Shown: positions 26,068 through 35,456, counted from the stretch's first letter. The stretch is DNA of 36,843 nt from Candidatus Saccharimonadia bacterium (GCA_023260255.1 JALQVV010000015.1:1-36843), one strand, 5' to 3'. The notes: generated by a model from the letters alone, not told the origin. Numbers and translations: made by a program.

Positions 26068-26484
26068 ATGGATGTTATTGAAAAGAAATCATCAGGCGGG
26101 ATTATTCATCGAGACGGGAAATTTCTCACTATACATGTTCTTAATGAAAATGAAATTGTGTTTCCAAAAGGTACTATAGAGGAAGGCGAAACCCCTGAAG
26201 TGACCGCTATCCGAGAAGTCGAAGAAGAGACAGGTTACCACGCAAAGATCATTGCTCCGATTGGACAGACGAGTTACGAATTTGATGAAAATGGCAATCA
26301 TTATCGCAAAACCGTCTATCAATTCTTACTAGAGCTCATTGATCAGAATGAAAGACCGACACCACGTCGTGAAGAACACGAAGTATTTGAAAACCTATGG
26401 CTAACCGAGAATGAAGCTTTTGAGCGCTTGACTCATGAAGATAGTCGCAATACCCTCAAGAAGGCGCTTGCTGTATTGAAGTGA
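26068..26484 (+). CDS. Nudix hydrolase
   Basis: Nudix box GTIEEGETPEVTAIREVEEETG. TATAAT 7 nt before the ATG suggests a leaderless transcript. Confidence 0.92.
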   Translation: MDVIEKKSSGGIIHRDGKFLTIHVLNENEIVFPKGTIEEGETPEVTAIREVEEETGYHAKIIAPIGQTSYEFDENGNHYRKTVYQFLLELIDQNERPTPRREEHEVFENLWLTENEAFERLTHEDSRNTLKKALAVLK

Positions 26485-26602
26485 GCTGTCGCATTGATTT
26501 TTGTGTCTTCTCCTTGAGTAGGAATAATAATCAAGAAATTCTCCATCTCATCAATTCGTCGACAATAAAGAGTATATAAACTCCTTTCCCTATTAAATCC
26601 AG
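26484..26602 (-). repeat. Intergenic micro-ORF repeat, copy 4 (degenerate)
   Basis: Retains VYILFIVDELMRWR and the CTCCATCTCATCA core; the 3' half is poorly conserved. Confidence 0.6.
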
Positions 26603-26719
26603 ATGGAAAAATGCCTTCCAAAAGCAGGTGGTCTTTTCCTATGTCTGACTTATTTTTAAGCTTATGCTTGCTATTTCCCACCTTTGTAATAGAATAATCT
26701 GAATTAATTGGAGATACAT

Positions 26720-27607
26720 GTGGAGAAGCTGAAACATAACTCTAATAAACTAAGATCCCTCGTAGCGATAGGGCTAGCAAGTACTGCGCTAACAGCAGGT
26801 GGTGCGCCAGTAGAAGCAATGGAACAGCCCCCGCGAATCGAGCTCACCACCAACGAAGAACAATTCACACCGCCACTCGCACCGCCGTCGCCAGAAAGAG
26901 TAGATATCCAACCCGAACTGCTGCGCGCCTGGCAAGAAATCATCGCCAAAAACCCGGGTCGCATCGACGTTGCCCTCTTTGACAGCCGTACGGGTTCACT
27001 GACATCTACCTATACCGATGGCGGTTCATTCTACCCTGCCAGTATCGTCAAGCTCCCTATCGCCATCGAACTATTTCGCAAAGACCCCGCATATGCTCGG
27101 GCGCATATGGATGACATGCAGCGCATGATCAGCCATAGCGACAATGATGCCACTGCCAGATTATTCACCCGCGTGGGGTCTGTTGACCTCGAAGGGCTCT
27201 ACCGAGATGCCGGACTAGCAACGACGCATACGACTGGCGGCAATTGGAGTGCATCTACCACCGCCGCTGCCGATCAAGTCCGTCTGGTGAATATGGTCGC
27301 CTATCCCAGCCCGCTCATCGCACCCGAAGACGCCGCGACAATCCTTGACCTGATGTATCACACTGCGCCCGATCAACGTTGGGGCGTTCCTTCCGGTCTT
27401 CCGGCAGATGCCTCTAGTGCCAACAAAAACGGCTGGTATGCCGATAGCTGCAACTCCATCGGCCTTGTGAACGGGCAAGGCGTCAACTATACGATGGCCA
27501 TCATCTCTGACCATGACCCTAGCAATAACAGCTACTGTACCGACTTCAAAGAAACCAGCCGTCAGCCTTCGGCAGCTACCTGGCAAATCATGCGCAGTGC
27601 AGTCTAG
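26720..27607 (+). CDS. Class A beta-lactamase-related serine hydrolase (secreted)
   Basis: Signal-like N-term; SIVK (SxxK), SDN (SHSDNDAT), KNG (ANKNGWY) in correct order. Likely GTG start at 26720 after GGAG; the track start is TTG 26708. Confidence 0.85.
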   Translation: MEKLKHNSNKLRSLVAIGLASTALTAGGAPVEAMEQPPRIELTTNEEQFTPPLAPPSPERVDIQPELLRAWQEIIAKNPGRIDVALFDSRTGSLTSTYTDGGSFYPASIVKLPIAIELFRKDPAYARAHMDDMQRMISHSDNDATARLFTRVGSVDLEGLYRDAGLATTHTTGGNWSASTTAAADQVRLVNMVAYPSPLIAPEDAATILDLMYHTAPDQRWGVPSGLPADASSANKNGWYADSCNSIGLVNGQGVNYTMAIISDHDPSNNSYCTDFKETSRQPSAATWQIMRSAV

Positions 27608-27692
27608 CCGCCGGCAAGAGTAAGCATGACTAAGCATCCCTGGCGTTTTGTTTTATTGAGGCAGAAGACGCAAACAGCTATACTGAGTAATT

Positions 27693-28094
27693 ATGAGCGG
27701 ACAATACCCAAACACTTTCTACCGAGTTGCAGTGAAAGCCCTTATCAAAAATGACAAAGGCGAAATTTTACTAGTCAAAGAAAAATCAGACAAATGGGAT
27801 CTGCCAGGTGGTGGGCTTGATCATAATGAAGAGCCTGAAGATGGTATTAAACGAGAACTCTTAGAAGAAATCGGCGTTACCGAGGTTACTGTGGGCAAGC
27901 CAATACTCGTCAAGTCATTCTGGCTGGAAGATAAACAAGCGTGGCTCATGTGGATTGTGTATAACGTAGAGCTTCATAATAACCAATTCAGTTTCGGAGA
28001 AGGCGTTACTGCAATAGAATACCTCAAACCTGAAATCCTATCCCAAAGCCCTGATGAACGCGAACGATTCATCCCTTCAATTGCGCATTTATAA
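27693..28094 (+). CDS. Nudix hydrolase
   Basis: Nudix box GGLDHNEEPEDGIKRELLEEIG. Confidence 0.92.
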   Translation: MSGQYPNTFYRVAVKALIKNDKGEILLVKEKSDKWDLPGGGLDHNEEPEDGIKRELLEEIGVTEVTVGKPILVKSFWLEDKQAWLMWIVYNVELHNNQFSFGEGVTAIEYLKPEILSQSPDERERFIPSIAHL

Positions 28095-28137
28095 CTGCAG
28101 CATTTGGTACCGATTGGTACTTTCTACTTGAACAAAG

Positions 28138-28413
28138 ATGTACAATGAAATACACACTATGCCACATCCAGACATCATCCCCGAACCAGCACCCGTAACC
28201 CTCGAACAAGCTCTTGCCGCCATTGGTACTGCAGTCTACCAAGCAACAGGACTCGCTGAAGATCTAGAGCACAGCGGGAAAATCCAGGGCAATGGGCATC
28301 ATCTGCGTCAGCAAATGGCGCTCAAGGTACAGACGCTGCTATACGATGCATGGGGTAACGACAACGAAAAGATGTTGCTCAGCCCCACACACCCGGTTAA
28401 AGATCAGGACTAG
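28138..28413 (+). CDS. Small hypothetical protein
   Basis: 91-aa ORF, alternative Met at 28159; no motif recognised. Confidence 0.5.
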   Translation: MYNEIHTMPHPDIIPEPAPVTLEQALAAIGTAVYQATGLAEDLEHSGKIQGNGHHLRQQMALKVQTLLYDAWGNDNEKMLLSPTHPVKDQD

Positions 28414-28886
28414 TCTTTGTCTTTTTTCTTTGGCGTCTTGAGTGTCAAAATATCAAAAATCGCATAGGCAATCGCCGCAGTAATGATGATATTGCGGTTA
28501 TGAACTAGAAAATCGTAATATTCCTGGGTTGTGTCATCGAGCACCAGACCCGTACCTAAAGGTACGAGCAGGAACGACGTTGCCAGCAATGCAAACGCCG
28601 CCGCACCAACAATCCGCTGCCATCCTTTGTGATAACTCGGCCCACTAAAGAGCAGTAATACCGCAGGTAAGAGTGCGAGCCCAACAGCAACAACTGTACC
28701 TAATGGAGGTGCGAGCAGCCGTATGCCGGCACTTTGTACCAGCGGTGTCACATCAGCCGTCCACATGCTCGATATAAGCGAGCCAGCGCACAGCGCCAAA
28801 CCCAATACGCCAAACCGACGTTTGGTAAAATACGCTGTTGCAAACAGTGCCACGATGATAATGAGAAGGAAAAATGCCATGTCCAT
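28410..28886 (-). CDS. Hypothetical membrane protein
   Basis: 158 aa with several hydrophobic helices and a Lys-rich tail. Confidence 0.7.
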   Translation of the reverse strand: MDMAFFLLIIIVALFATAYFTKRRFGVLGLALCAGSLISSMWTADVTPLVQSAGIRLLAPPLGTVVAVGLALLPAVLLLFSGPSYHKGWQRIVGAAAFALLATSFLLVPLGTGLVLDDTTQEYYDFLVHNRNIIITAAIAYAIFDILTLKTPKKKDKD

Positions 28887-28891
28887 GAGTC

Positions 28892-29341
28892 TCAGGTCCC
28901 TGCGGGCATTCCGGCGATATCGCCTGTGCTTATGCCTGTCCGTTCTATCGTACCACTCACCAGCTCAATCACATAGCGGGCGGGCCTTTCAGGTTGAAAA
29001 ATTGTGTCCGGATAGCTAGACGGCTGAGCATTCTTGACCATGTGAACTACCTTGTGACCACTGTCCAACCACACGATATCGATTGGGTAATTCATGTCTT
29101 TCATCCAAATACCCCATTTGCTGTCGTTCGGAAAAACAAACAGCATTGCCCTATCGGCCGCCAAACTAGGCGTACCCGACAAGCCTTTTTCGCGCTCGTC
29201 CTCGCTTGTCAGGATGGTGGCGGCATATGATTTACCCACCAACTGTAGTGTTGACTGAGTATCTGTTACCTTGCCCCACAATACCGCGCCACTGACAATG
29301 ATGATCAGTAAAGTCCCAGCTGTCAGCGCCCACCGTTTCAT
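28892..29341 (-). CDS. DUF192 family protein
   Basis: MLFVFPNDSKWGIWMKDMNYPIDIVWLDSGHKVVHM is characteristic of DUF192; start set at internal Met. Confidence 0.88.
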   Translation of the reverse strand: MKRWALTAGTLLIIIVSGAVLWGKVTDTQSTLQLVGKSYAATILTSEDEREKGLSGTPSLAADRAMLFVFPNDSKWGIWMKDMNYPIDIVWLDSGHKVVHMVKNAQPSSYPDTIFQPERPARYVIELVSGTIERTGISTGDIAGMPAGT

Positions 29342-29360
29342 AGTTCTATCCTGAAGCCCC

Positions 29361-30266
29361 TTACGCGCCGACCTTGTCCTTCTTGTTGCGGCGTTTGGCA
29401 TTGCGCTCGACATATTCGATAATCTTTGTCGCAACATCGCGTTTGGTGATCAGCTCTGGTGTTTTCAAACTAGCAGACGAATTGACTTCGAGGACCAACG
29501 GCCCACGTTCACTGCGCATCATATCCACGCCACAAATTGGCAGACCCATTGCCTTAGCGGCTTTGACGGCTGTCTTTTTCTCTTCTTCGGTCAATTTGAC
29601 AGGGACGCCTTCCCCACCTTGATGGGTGTTGCTACGAAAATCACCATCCAAACTTTGCCGTTTGATACTTGCAACGACTTGGCTACCAACAACAATCGCA
29701 CGGATGTCCTCGCCGGCAGATTCCTTGACGAATTCCTGCACCAAAAAGTTCACGCCCTCAACATAAAATGCCTGCATGACGGCTTTGGCTGCTTTTGGCG
29801 TTTCGGCCAATACAACACCGTTACCGTGCGTACCACGTGCGACTTTGATAATCAGTGGCGTTCCACCGGCAAGTGCGACAACGTCTTCAAAGTTCGCTGT
29901 TTCACGAGCGAACACAGTCTTCGGAATACCAACCCCTGCTTTTGCCAAAATCTGATACGCACGCAGTTTGTCGCGTGATCGGACAATCGCGATTGAACTG
30001 GCAGTCGAAAACGCGCCTTGGTTTTCGAACTGGCGAACGATTGCAGTCCCGTATTTAGTGTAACTTTGGGCAATACGAGGGATAATCACATCAAAGTGAT
30101 CCAGCGAACGACCTTTGTACCGAACAACCGGTTGGTTTTTCTCGATCGATACATAGCATTTGGCATAATTAATAACTTCAACCTCGTGGCCACGCGCAAG
30201 CGCAACCTCTTTGAGCCGTCGTGTTGAGTAGTTCGCACCGCCCTTGGACAAAATTGCTATTCTCAT
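29361..30266 (-). CDS. RimK-family ATP-grasp ligase
   Basis: DHFDVIIPRIAQSYTKYGTAIVRQFE, PLIIKVARGTHGNGVVLAE, FLVQEFVKESAGEDIRAIVVG, GVDMMRSERGPLVLEVNSSASLKTPE. Confidence 0.92.
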   Translation of the reverse strand: MRIAILSKGGANYSTRRLKEVALARGHEVEVINYAKCYVSIEKNQPVVRYKGRSLDHFDVIIPRIAQSYTKYGTAIVRQFENQGAFSTASSIAIVRSRDKLRAYQILAKAGVGIPKTVFARETANFEDVVALAGGTPLIIKVARGTHGNGVVLAETPKAAKAVMQAFYVEGVNFLVQEFVKESAGEDIRAIVVGSQVVASIKRQSLDGDFRSNTHQGGEGVPVKLTEEEKKTAVKAAKAMGLPICGVDMMRSERGPLVLEVNSSASLKTPELITKRDVATKIIEYVERNAKRRNKKDKVGA

Positions 30267-30733
30267 AAGTTATCCTCCAAATTCTGCCTTAACTTTTTTG
30301 TTTGTTGCTGTTCAGCATCCACAAGAGGACTACCTTTACTTACATCAACGATGAATTTTCCCAGTAATACGTTTCTCCCCACAAGGACCGGATACACCTG
30401 TGTTGATCTGTTTGTCAGGGTAAACGACGCTCGAATTTTGCGGTCGACAAGCTTTACAAGTAATTTTACCTTATATCGAGTTTCTGTGATGCCGTTTGAA
30501 CTCGCAACGACCGTCCGCTCATAGTCATCAAAAGACAACTCTTTACCACTATACTCTGGATGTATGTCATCAAGGAGCACAACTTTTAAAACACCGTCTT
30601 CATCGACTGCTATCTTCGAGGCCCACAGTGCAGATGTTTTTGCACCGGTATCAACGCGGGCATGCAAAGTAAGGTCGAGTTCTGGAAACTCAACCACTTC
30701 AACGCGACCGATAGTGTTTTTTGCTTTCGACAT
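30263..30733 (-). CDS. RimK-associated ATP-dependent zinc protease-like (retropepsin-like) protein
   Basis: LHARVDTGAKTSALWA, YPVLVGRNVLLGKFIVDVSKGS; ATGA overlap with the RimK gene. Confidence 0.88.
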   Translation of the reverse strand: MSKAKNTIGRVEVVEFPELDLTLHARVDTGAKTSALWASKIAVDEDGVLKVVLLDDIHPEYSGKELSFDDYERTVVASSNGITETRYKVKLLVKLVDRKIRASFTLTNRSTQVYPVLVGRNVLLGKFIVDVSKGSPLVDAEQQQTKKLRQNLEDNL

Positions 30734-30770
30734 AGATACTAAAAAATTATATAATATTTACACAAAATTA

Positions 30771-31694
30771 TCAAGATTCCGTGCTCGGTTTTTCAAGCAT
30801 TTCTCGCAACATATCGGTATAGAGTGCAGCCTTTTCTTCCATGAAAGAACCCGATGAAATCTGCGGCGCGTTGTTGACCTCAAGAATTGAAAACGCACCT
30901 GTTTCTTTATTGATAACAACATCAACGCCGGCCACTTGTAGTTTGGTAATATTTGCCGCACGAGTTGCCACGTCGAGGATTGATTCGCTTATCTCACTCA
31001 GTGGGACAATAGCTGCCTGTCCACCTTGTGAAGTATTGTTCAAGTGTGTTGAGCCGTCACCGGAACGCTTAATAACAAGTTTTGGTTTGCCGTTTAAAAC
31101 AAGAACTCGCAAGTCGCTGTCATTTGGAATGAATTCTTGTAGCAAAAAATGTACATCGGCATGTTCAGTTGTAATCGCACGAATTTCATCTGCTGAATGT
31201 ACAACAAAATTCAATCGGCCTTTCGAACCCTCGTTGTCTTTGAGCACTGCCTTGCCACCAAGATCATCAAGCTTTTTGACTAGCTCATCGGTTGGACCAT
31301 AGAACGTTCGTGGTTGCTGCGTCACACCATGCAACCATAGCAAAAATTCAGTACTGAGTTTGTTATCCAATAGCAGTCGGTTGAGATATTCGTCGGTATA
31401 CTTGATGCCTAAGTGCTGGCAATACAGTGTAATTGCATGTGCTTCAACCGCATACGCGCCGATGTGGCGAATCACCACCAAGTCGAATTCGCGCAGGTCA
31501 AAGCCCTTTTGAGGATGATAGATCGCCATGCCATCCTGACTTACCTCAAACATGAGCTCTGTTATTTCACAATTTTCAATTGCAATATCATCACCTATCA
31601 AGGCTCGTATTCTATCTGCAAAATTATTGGCTTTCTGTTTTGCTTCGTCACTTCTCGCACGGGCAATAAGTAAAACTTTTTTCATATGTGTCAT
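30771..31694 (-). CDS. ATP-grasp domain protein (second, RimK-like)
   Basis: FDLVVIRHIGAYAVEAHA, KAVLKDNEGSKGRLNFVV, FLLQEFIPNDSDLRVLVLNGK, VAGVDVVINKETGAFSILEVNNAPQI. Confidence 0.88.
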   Translation of the reverse strand: MTHMKKVLLIARARSDEAKQKANNFADRIRALIGDDIAIENCEITELMFEVSQDGMAIYHPQKGFDLREFDLVVIRHIGAYAVEAHAITLYCQHLGIKYTDEYLNRLLLDNKLSTEFLLWLHGVTQQPRTFYGPTDELVKKLDDLGGKAVLKDNEGSKGRLNFVVHSADEIRAITTEHADVHFLLQEFIPNDSDLRVLVLNGKPKLVIKRSGDGSTHLNNTSQGGQAAIVPLSEISESILDVATRAANITKLQVAGVDVVINKETGAFSILEVNNAPQISSGSFMEEKAALYTDMLREMLEKPSTES

Positions 31695-31718
31695 TATAAG
31701 CTCCTTTGCTGGTTCGTG

Positions 31719-31988
31719 CTATGAGAATAATGCCGCTTGAGCTTCATTGGTCGGGTCGAATCGAGCTGAAAGAATCCAGCGAAGTTTTGCCTGGCGTTCT
31801 TCTTCCGGCAATTGTGCGATTTCGTTCAATGATTCGTTAGCGATAAACTCATTGCGCACTTCAGTACGGTTCCGTTCTCCAGGACCAGTCGTATACCAGT
31901 CATTCGAGCCAGTACCCGAAAAGGATTCGGCCCTAAATGCAGCATGTACATCCGGATGAACAGTATTTCTATTTTTATCGCTTATCAC
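31719..31988 (-). CDS. Small hypothetical protein preceding the ATP-grasp cluster
   Basis: 89-aa ORF, same strand, 24 nt upstream of the ATP-grasp ORF start. Confidence 0.55.
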   Translation of the reverse strand: MISDKNRNTVHPDVHAAFRAESFSGTGSNDWYTTGPGERNRTEVRNEFIANESLNEIAQLPEEERQAKLRWILSARFDPTNEAQAALFS

Positions 31989-32055
31989 TCTATTATATTA
32001 ACATAAGTATTATAAAAAGTCAATGATACATCTCTGTTCTATCACCAACGGAAAA

Positions 32056-32084
32056 GGGTGGCAACGATTGCCTCGTTGCCACCC
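32056..32084 (-). terminator. Intrinsic terminator for 32107..32598
   Basis: 12-bp stem GGGTGGCAACGA/TCGTTGCCACCC; TTTT follows on the minus strand. Confidence 0.8.
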
Positions 32085-32106
32085 TGTGACTTCCCCCGTT
32101 CCTTTG

Positions 32107-32598
32107 TTATCGGCCCAGCTCTGGTGCTGGGGGTTTCATGAGCGTGTCGGTGATGCCTAGCAGTGACCCGACATTCCACCAGCGCGGATACTTCTCGAGT
32201 TCGGCGGGCCGGTACAGCCCATCAGCACCGGTCTCGCTTTCGACGACGATTGCCCGCCCTCGGACAATTGCGATACCCGCGTACCACACCGGTACCGCCA
32301 TGCGTGGATCCCGGGCCGGGTTTCCGTGCCGGTCCCTCATGATTCCCTGCTTGTCTTTGTTGGTGCTCAACATCTGGACATAGCCCGGAACCTCCATGCG
32401 AACGCCACCATCCACGAACGTGATGGGGCGTTTGCGAAAGACACTCTCGCTGTGATCAGGATACTCACCCCTGACCTTGTTGTCTTCGAGCGCCTGCATG
32501 ACTCTCGGCAGACGACCTCGCAGATCGTTGATCGCCTCACGCAACGCCGATTCCGGCGAACGCGGGCCAACTCCCATGACCGTGTCGTGTCGCGGCAT
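32107..32598 (-). CDS. Hypothetical protein
   Basis: 163-aa ORF in a visibly GC-rich segment with its own terminator. Confidence 0.65.
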   Translation of the reverse strand: MPRHDTVMGVGPRSPESALREAINDLRGRLPRVMQALEDNKVRGEYPDHSESVFRKRPITFVDGGVRMEVPGYVQMLSTNKDKQGIMRDRHGNPARDPRMAVPVWYAGIAIVRGRAIVVESETGADGLYRPAELEKYPRWWNVGSLLGITDTLMKPPAPELGR

Positions 32599-32666
32599 TT
32601 GTTACCCTCTCTCATAGCACGACAATTGATTGCATCGGTATGACGCTAAACTATATTATACAATTT

Positions 32667-35456
32667 TTATAGCCCAGAATCAATGTCTTCATCTGGGGCT
32701 GGCGGTTGTGGTGGATTATCGTCAGGTGTTGGGAGCGGTGCTCCGCCGGTTGGATTGGTAAAATTCGTCCCCAAACGGCCAATATTAACGAGGTCGGTCA
32801 TGGCGTTGGTGCGCTCGCCCAAACGAACGCTAATACGTGGGTCCTGCATTGCTGTTTCGGCACTCGCAAACAAGCGATCAAGCTCGGTCGAAACTGCTGC
32901 CAACTGGTCACCTTCAAGGTGGACATGGCCACTGTCAAGTTCGCGAATAGCCTTGACGATAGTTTCCATACTGGTTTTGTCCTGATTGACCAATGTTTCG
33001 GCAGATAGTTTACCCTTGGCAATTGCAATGGCACTCGCACGCATCAGGTCATTGTACGAACCGAACTTACCATTGCGGACTTCGTCTATAATCTGCCCAC
33101 TCATAAATGCAGCCTGTTGCGGCAAACCGCCCTTGAGCATCGCGTCGGTTACAACCTCGCGGTGTTTGTGGAGTACTTGCCCCTCGCCAGTCTTCATGAT
33201 GAGCTCCAGCTTTTCTTTGACAGTACCGTTCGTCACCTGGTCTTCAACCGCAGACAGGAAGACGTATTCGCTGTCCCGCATATTAAATTCACGCGTCGAA
33301 CCATCATCAGCCTTACCAGTCACCGTAATACCACTTGCCAGTTGCTGACGCTGTTTAGATGTCAGGTTGTAGTACTGACTCAAACGGCGACCTTCGGCGA
33401 TCGATTCCAATTTGCCCTTATTGAGTGCTGCCAGGGCAGTAGCACGTGCCGAGTCTGCACCACCACTATCGATACCGCCAGCCTCTTTCGCCAATGCCGC
33501 TGCGATCGCCTGCGCTTCGGCGGTCGCACCACCAGTAATCGCCTTGGCATAGTCAATTCGCTGCATAGCCTGTGCCGTACCTGTGCGATATGCGGTGACT
33601 TGCGCCTGCTGGGCTTCACGCATAGCCGCGGTGTGCTTGTCGCGGAAGCGATTGTTCGCACCCATGTCGGCGGCTTTTGCCTCTTCCCATTCGGCCTCTT
33701 CTTTGGCCTGAAGGTTTTTAACGATATCTTCATTGATACGCTGGTTGGCGACATAGCGTTGCAGCCCCTTATCTCGTGCACGGCGACGTTCAAAATGTGT
33801 GTTGGCTGATGCTTCGCCAGACTTTTGGCGGAGCTCGGCCTCACCAAGCGCATCATGATGATCAGCATATCGTTCATCGTTGGCCCATGCCGCATTGAGG
33901 TATGACTCGCCGCGCTTTTTCCATGCTTCACGGTTCAACTTACCCGTTTCACGCTTAAACGCTGAGCGCTGGGCAAATGTACCGCCACCTTTGGCTACGC
34001 GCTCACGCGCCCGGGCAGCACGCACCTCAGCACGGTCTTTAGCCCAGTTGCTGGTACGATCGATAAGACCCTTTTGCGGGTTGTTGACCATACCAGCAAA
34101 ACGACCCAGCAGCGACCCGCTAAATTGGATAAGGAATGGCGTGAGCGCTAATGGCGCTACCTGGATGAACAGCGCGAGGAGGATAATCGTCAACTGATCG
34201 GCATTTTGCAAAATCAAATACGATGCCAGTTGCGAGCCGCCAAATAACAGCGAAAACATCGGGAATACGAGCATCATTGTCGTAAACAGTTCGCGCCATT
34301 TACTGAACCACTTCTCGGTATTTGGCAGCAGGAATGCCACAAACGCTAGTGGCGCCAACACCACGAGGACGGTAATCAGTGCCTGGCGAGCCGCCAGAAT
34401 AATCAGCGCTACTGTGACACTCAAAATACCCGCAACCAAAATCGGGAATAGCATAAATATCAGACCACTAATCGTACCGCCGACAGTTGCACCAGTGAAT
34501 GCCGTCCAACCGGCAAATGCCGCCGCACCGATCGTACCGCCACTCAACAAATATTCGGTGATGTTTTTGAAAGAAAAGGCATTCCAATCCCACCCCTGCC
34601 CCGTCGATGGTGCCGTACGCAACGCTTCACGGATTTGGATCAAGGCATCTTGTACACTGTCGCCGAGGACATTCGAGAGGTCTATCGCGATTCCACAAAT
34701 GAAATACGAGACATTGACTAATATGGCAGCGATGATCAGTTTGGGGATCATTTTTTTGATTTCGTAATTGCTAATACCAAAGCTGGTAATCTGCGAGTAA
34801 ATAATCACCAAAAATGCCAAAATAAAGCAGGCGTTAGCCAGGCCTCGGACAATTTCCCAAGCCTGGTACATACCATTATTAGTATCAGTCGATAGTGGTT
34901 TGACCGTCAGAAAGTCGCTAATCCAGCCATAGATCATATCCATGCCGTTAGCGATCCAGCGTGACGGTCCACAGATGATCCAGCCAACGCCTTCGATGTT
35001 ACATGACGTTTTTGCCACGCCATCCTCGGCGGTTGCTTCGCCCTCTGTCGCTGCTGCAGCGGCAGCAATGCTCACAGCCGACGGCGGCCCAGCACTTGAA
35101 TAGTTGTTGCCGGCGTCTTTTTTGAACGTACCCACCTGCGCATCGGTAATATCTTTGGATTTGTCGGGGTTTGGTTTGATGGCAATAATCGACACATTAT
35201 CACCATCGGCGGCCTGATAATACTGGCTGTTAGACGGCGAAAAACCAGGTAATGCCGAAGGTGGATTGGTCATTTTTGTATAGGTCTTGCCCCCATATTT
35301 GATCGAGTCACCTTCCCAGGTGGCACCATCAGCAAAAGTAGTGGTCGTATGTGCGATTGCCACGAACAAAGCCGACATTAGGGCGGCCACGATCAGCAGG
35401 GCAATTTTGCGCAAGGAAAAATTGCCCACTGCGGACAATCGATACGTATCCCACAT
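32667..35456 (-). CDS. VirB6/TrbL-like type IV secretion membrane protein with long charged C-terminal domain
   Basis: Signal-like N-term, soluble segment, ~6-7 TM helices including IYGWISDFLTVKPLSTDTNNGMYQAWEIVRGLANACFILAFLVIIYSQ and LIILAARQALITVLVVLAPLAFVAFLLPNTEKWFSKWRELFTTMM, then ~400 aa Arg/Ala/Glu-rich region. Confidence 0.75.
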   Translation of the reverse strand: MWDTYRLSAVGNFSLRKIALLIVAALMSALFVAIAHTTTTFADGATWEGDSIKYGGKTYTKMTNPPSALPGFSPSNSQYYQAADGDNVSIIAIKPNPDKSKDITDAQVGTFKKDAGNNYSSAGPPSAVSIAAAAAATEGEATAEDGVAKTSCNIEGVGWIICGPSRWIANGMDMIYGWISDFLTVKPLSTDTNNGMYQAWEIVRGLANACFILAFLVIIYSQITSFGISNYEIKKMIPKLIIAAILVNVSYFICGIAIDLSNVLGDSVQDALIQIREALRTAPSTGQGWDWNAFSFKNITEYLLSGGTIGAAAFAGWTAFTGATVGGTISGLIFMLFPILVAGILSVTVALIILAARQALITVLVVLAPLAFVAFLLPNTEKWFSKWRELFTTMMLVFPMFSLLFGGSQLASYLILQNADQLTIILLALFIQVAPLALTPFLIQFSGSLLGRFAGMVNNPQKGLIDRTSNWAKDRAEVRAARARERVAKGGGTFAQRSAFKRETGKLNREAWKKRGESYLNAAWANDERYADHHDALGEAELRQKSGEASANTHFERRRARDKGLQRYVANQRINEDIVKNLQAKEEAEWEEAKAADMGANNRFRDKHTAAMREAQQAQVTAYRTGTAQAMQRIDYAKAITGGATAEAQAIAAALAKEAGGIDSGGADSARATALAALNKGKLESIAEGRRLSQYYNLTSKQRQQLASGITVTGKADDGSTREFNMRDSEYVFLSAVEDQVTNGTVKEKLELIMKTGEGQVLHKHREVVTDAMLKGGLPQQAAFMSGQIIDEVRNGKFGSYNDLMRASAIAIAKGKLSAETLVNQDKTSMETIVKAIRELDSGHVHLEGDQLAAVSTELDRLFASAETAMQDPRISVRLGERTNAMTDLVNIGRLGTNFTNPTGGAPLPTPDDNPPQPPAPDEDIDSGL

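Larger units (their letters stand above)
15308..26700. mobile_element. Integrated genomic island (recombinase-encoding, tRNA-Lys-associated); boundaries approximate
   Basis: Serine recombinase abutting the tRNA-Lys 3' side, visibly AT-richer composition than both flanks, accessory gene content. No duplicated tRNA 3' end was found on the right, so the right boundary is set by composition only. Confidence 0.7.

Noticed and set aside
23521-26602. True integron attC sites
   Set aside because: No tyrosine integron integrase in the window and no R-box/L-box palindromic attC organisation; only the cassette-like layout is retained as a hypothesis.
26433-26681. ORF 26433..26681 (-) as a real gene
   Set aside because: It overlaps the degenerate fourth repeat copy antisense to the Nudix 3' end; part of its translation is the out-of-frame remnant of the repeat ORF.
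26500-26720. Right attachment site as a duplicated tRNA-Lys 3' end
   Set aside because: No copy of GGGTTCAAGCCCCACTGGACCC was found by reading this region; large serine recombinases may leave only a very short core, so the right boundary remains undetermined.
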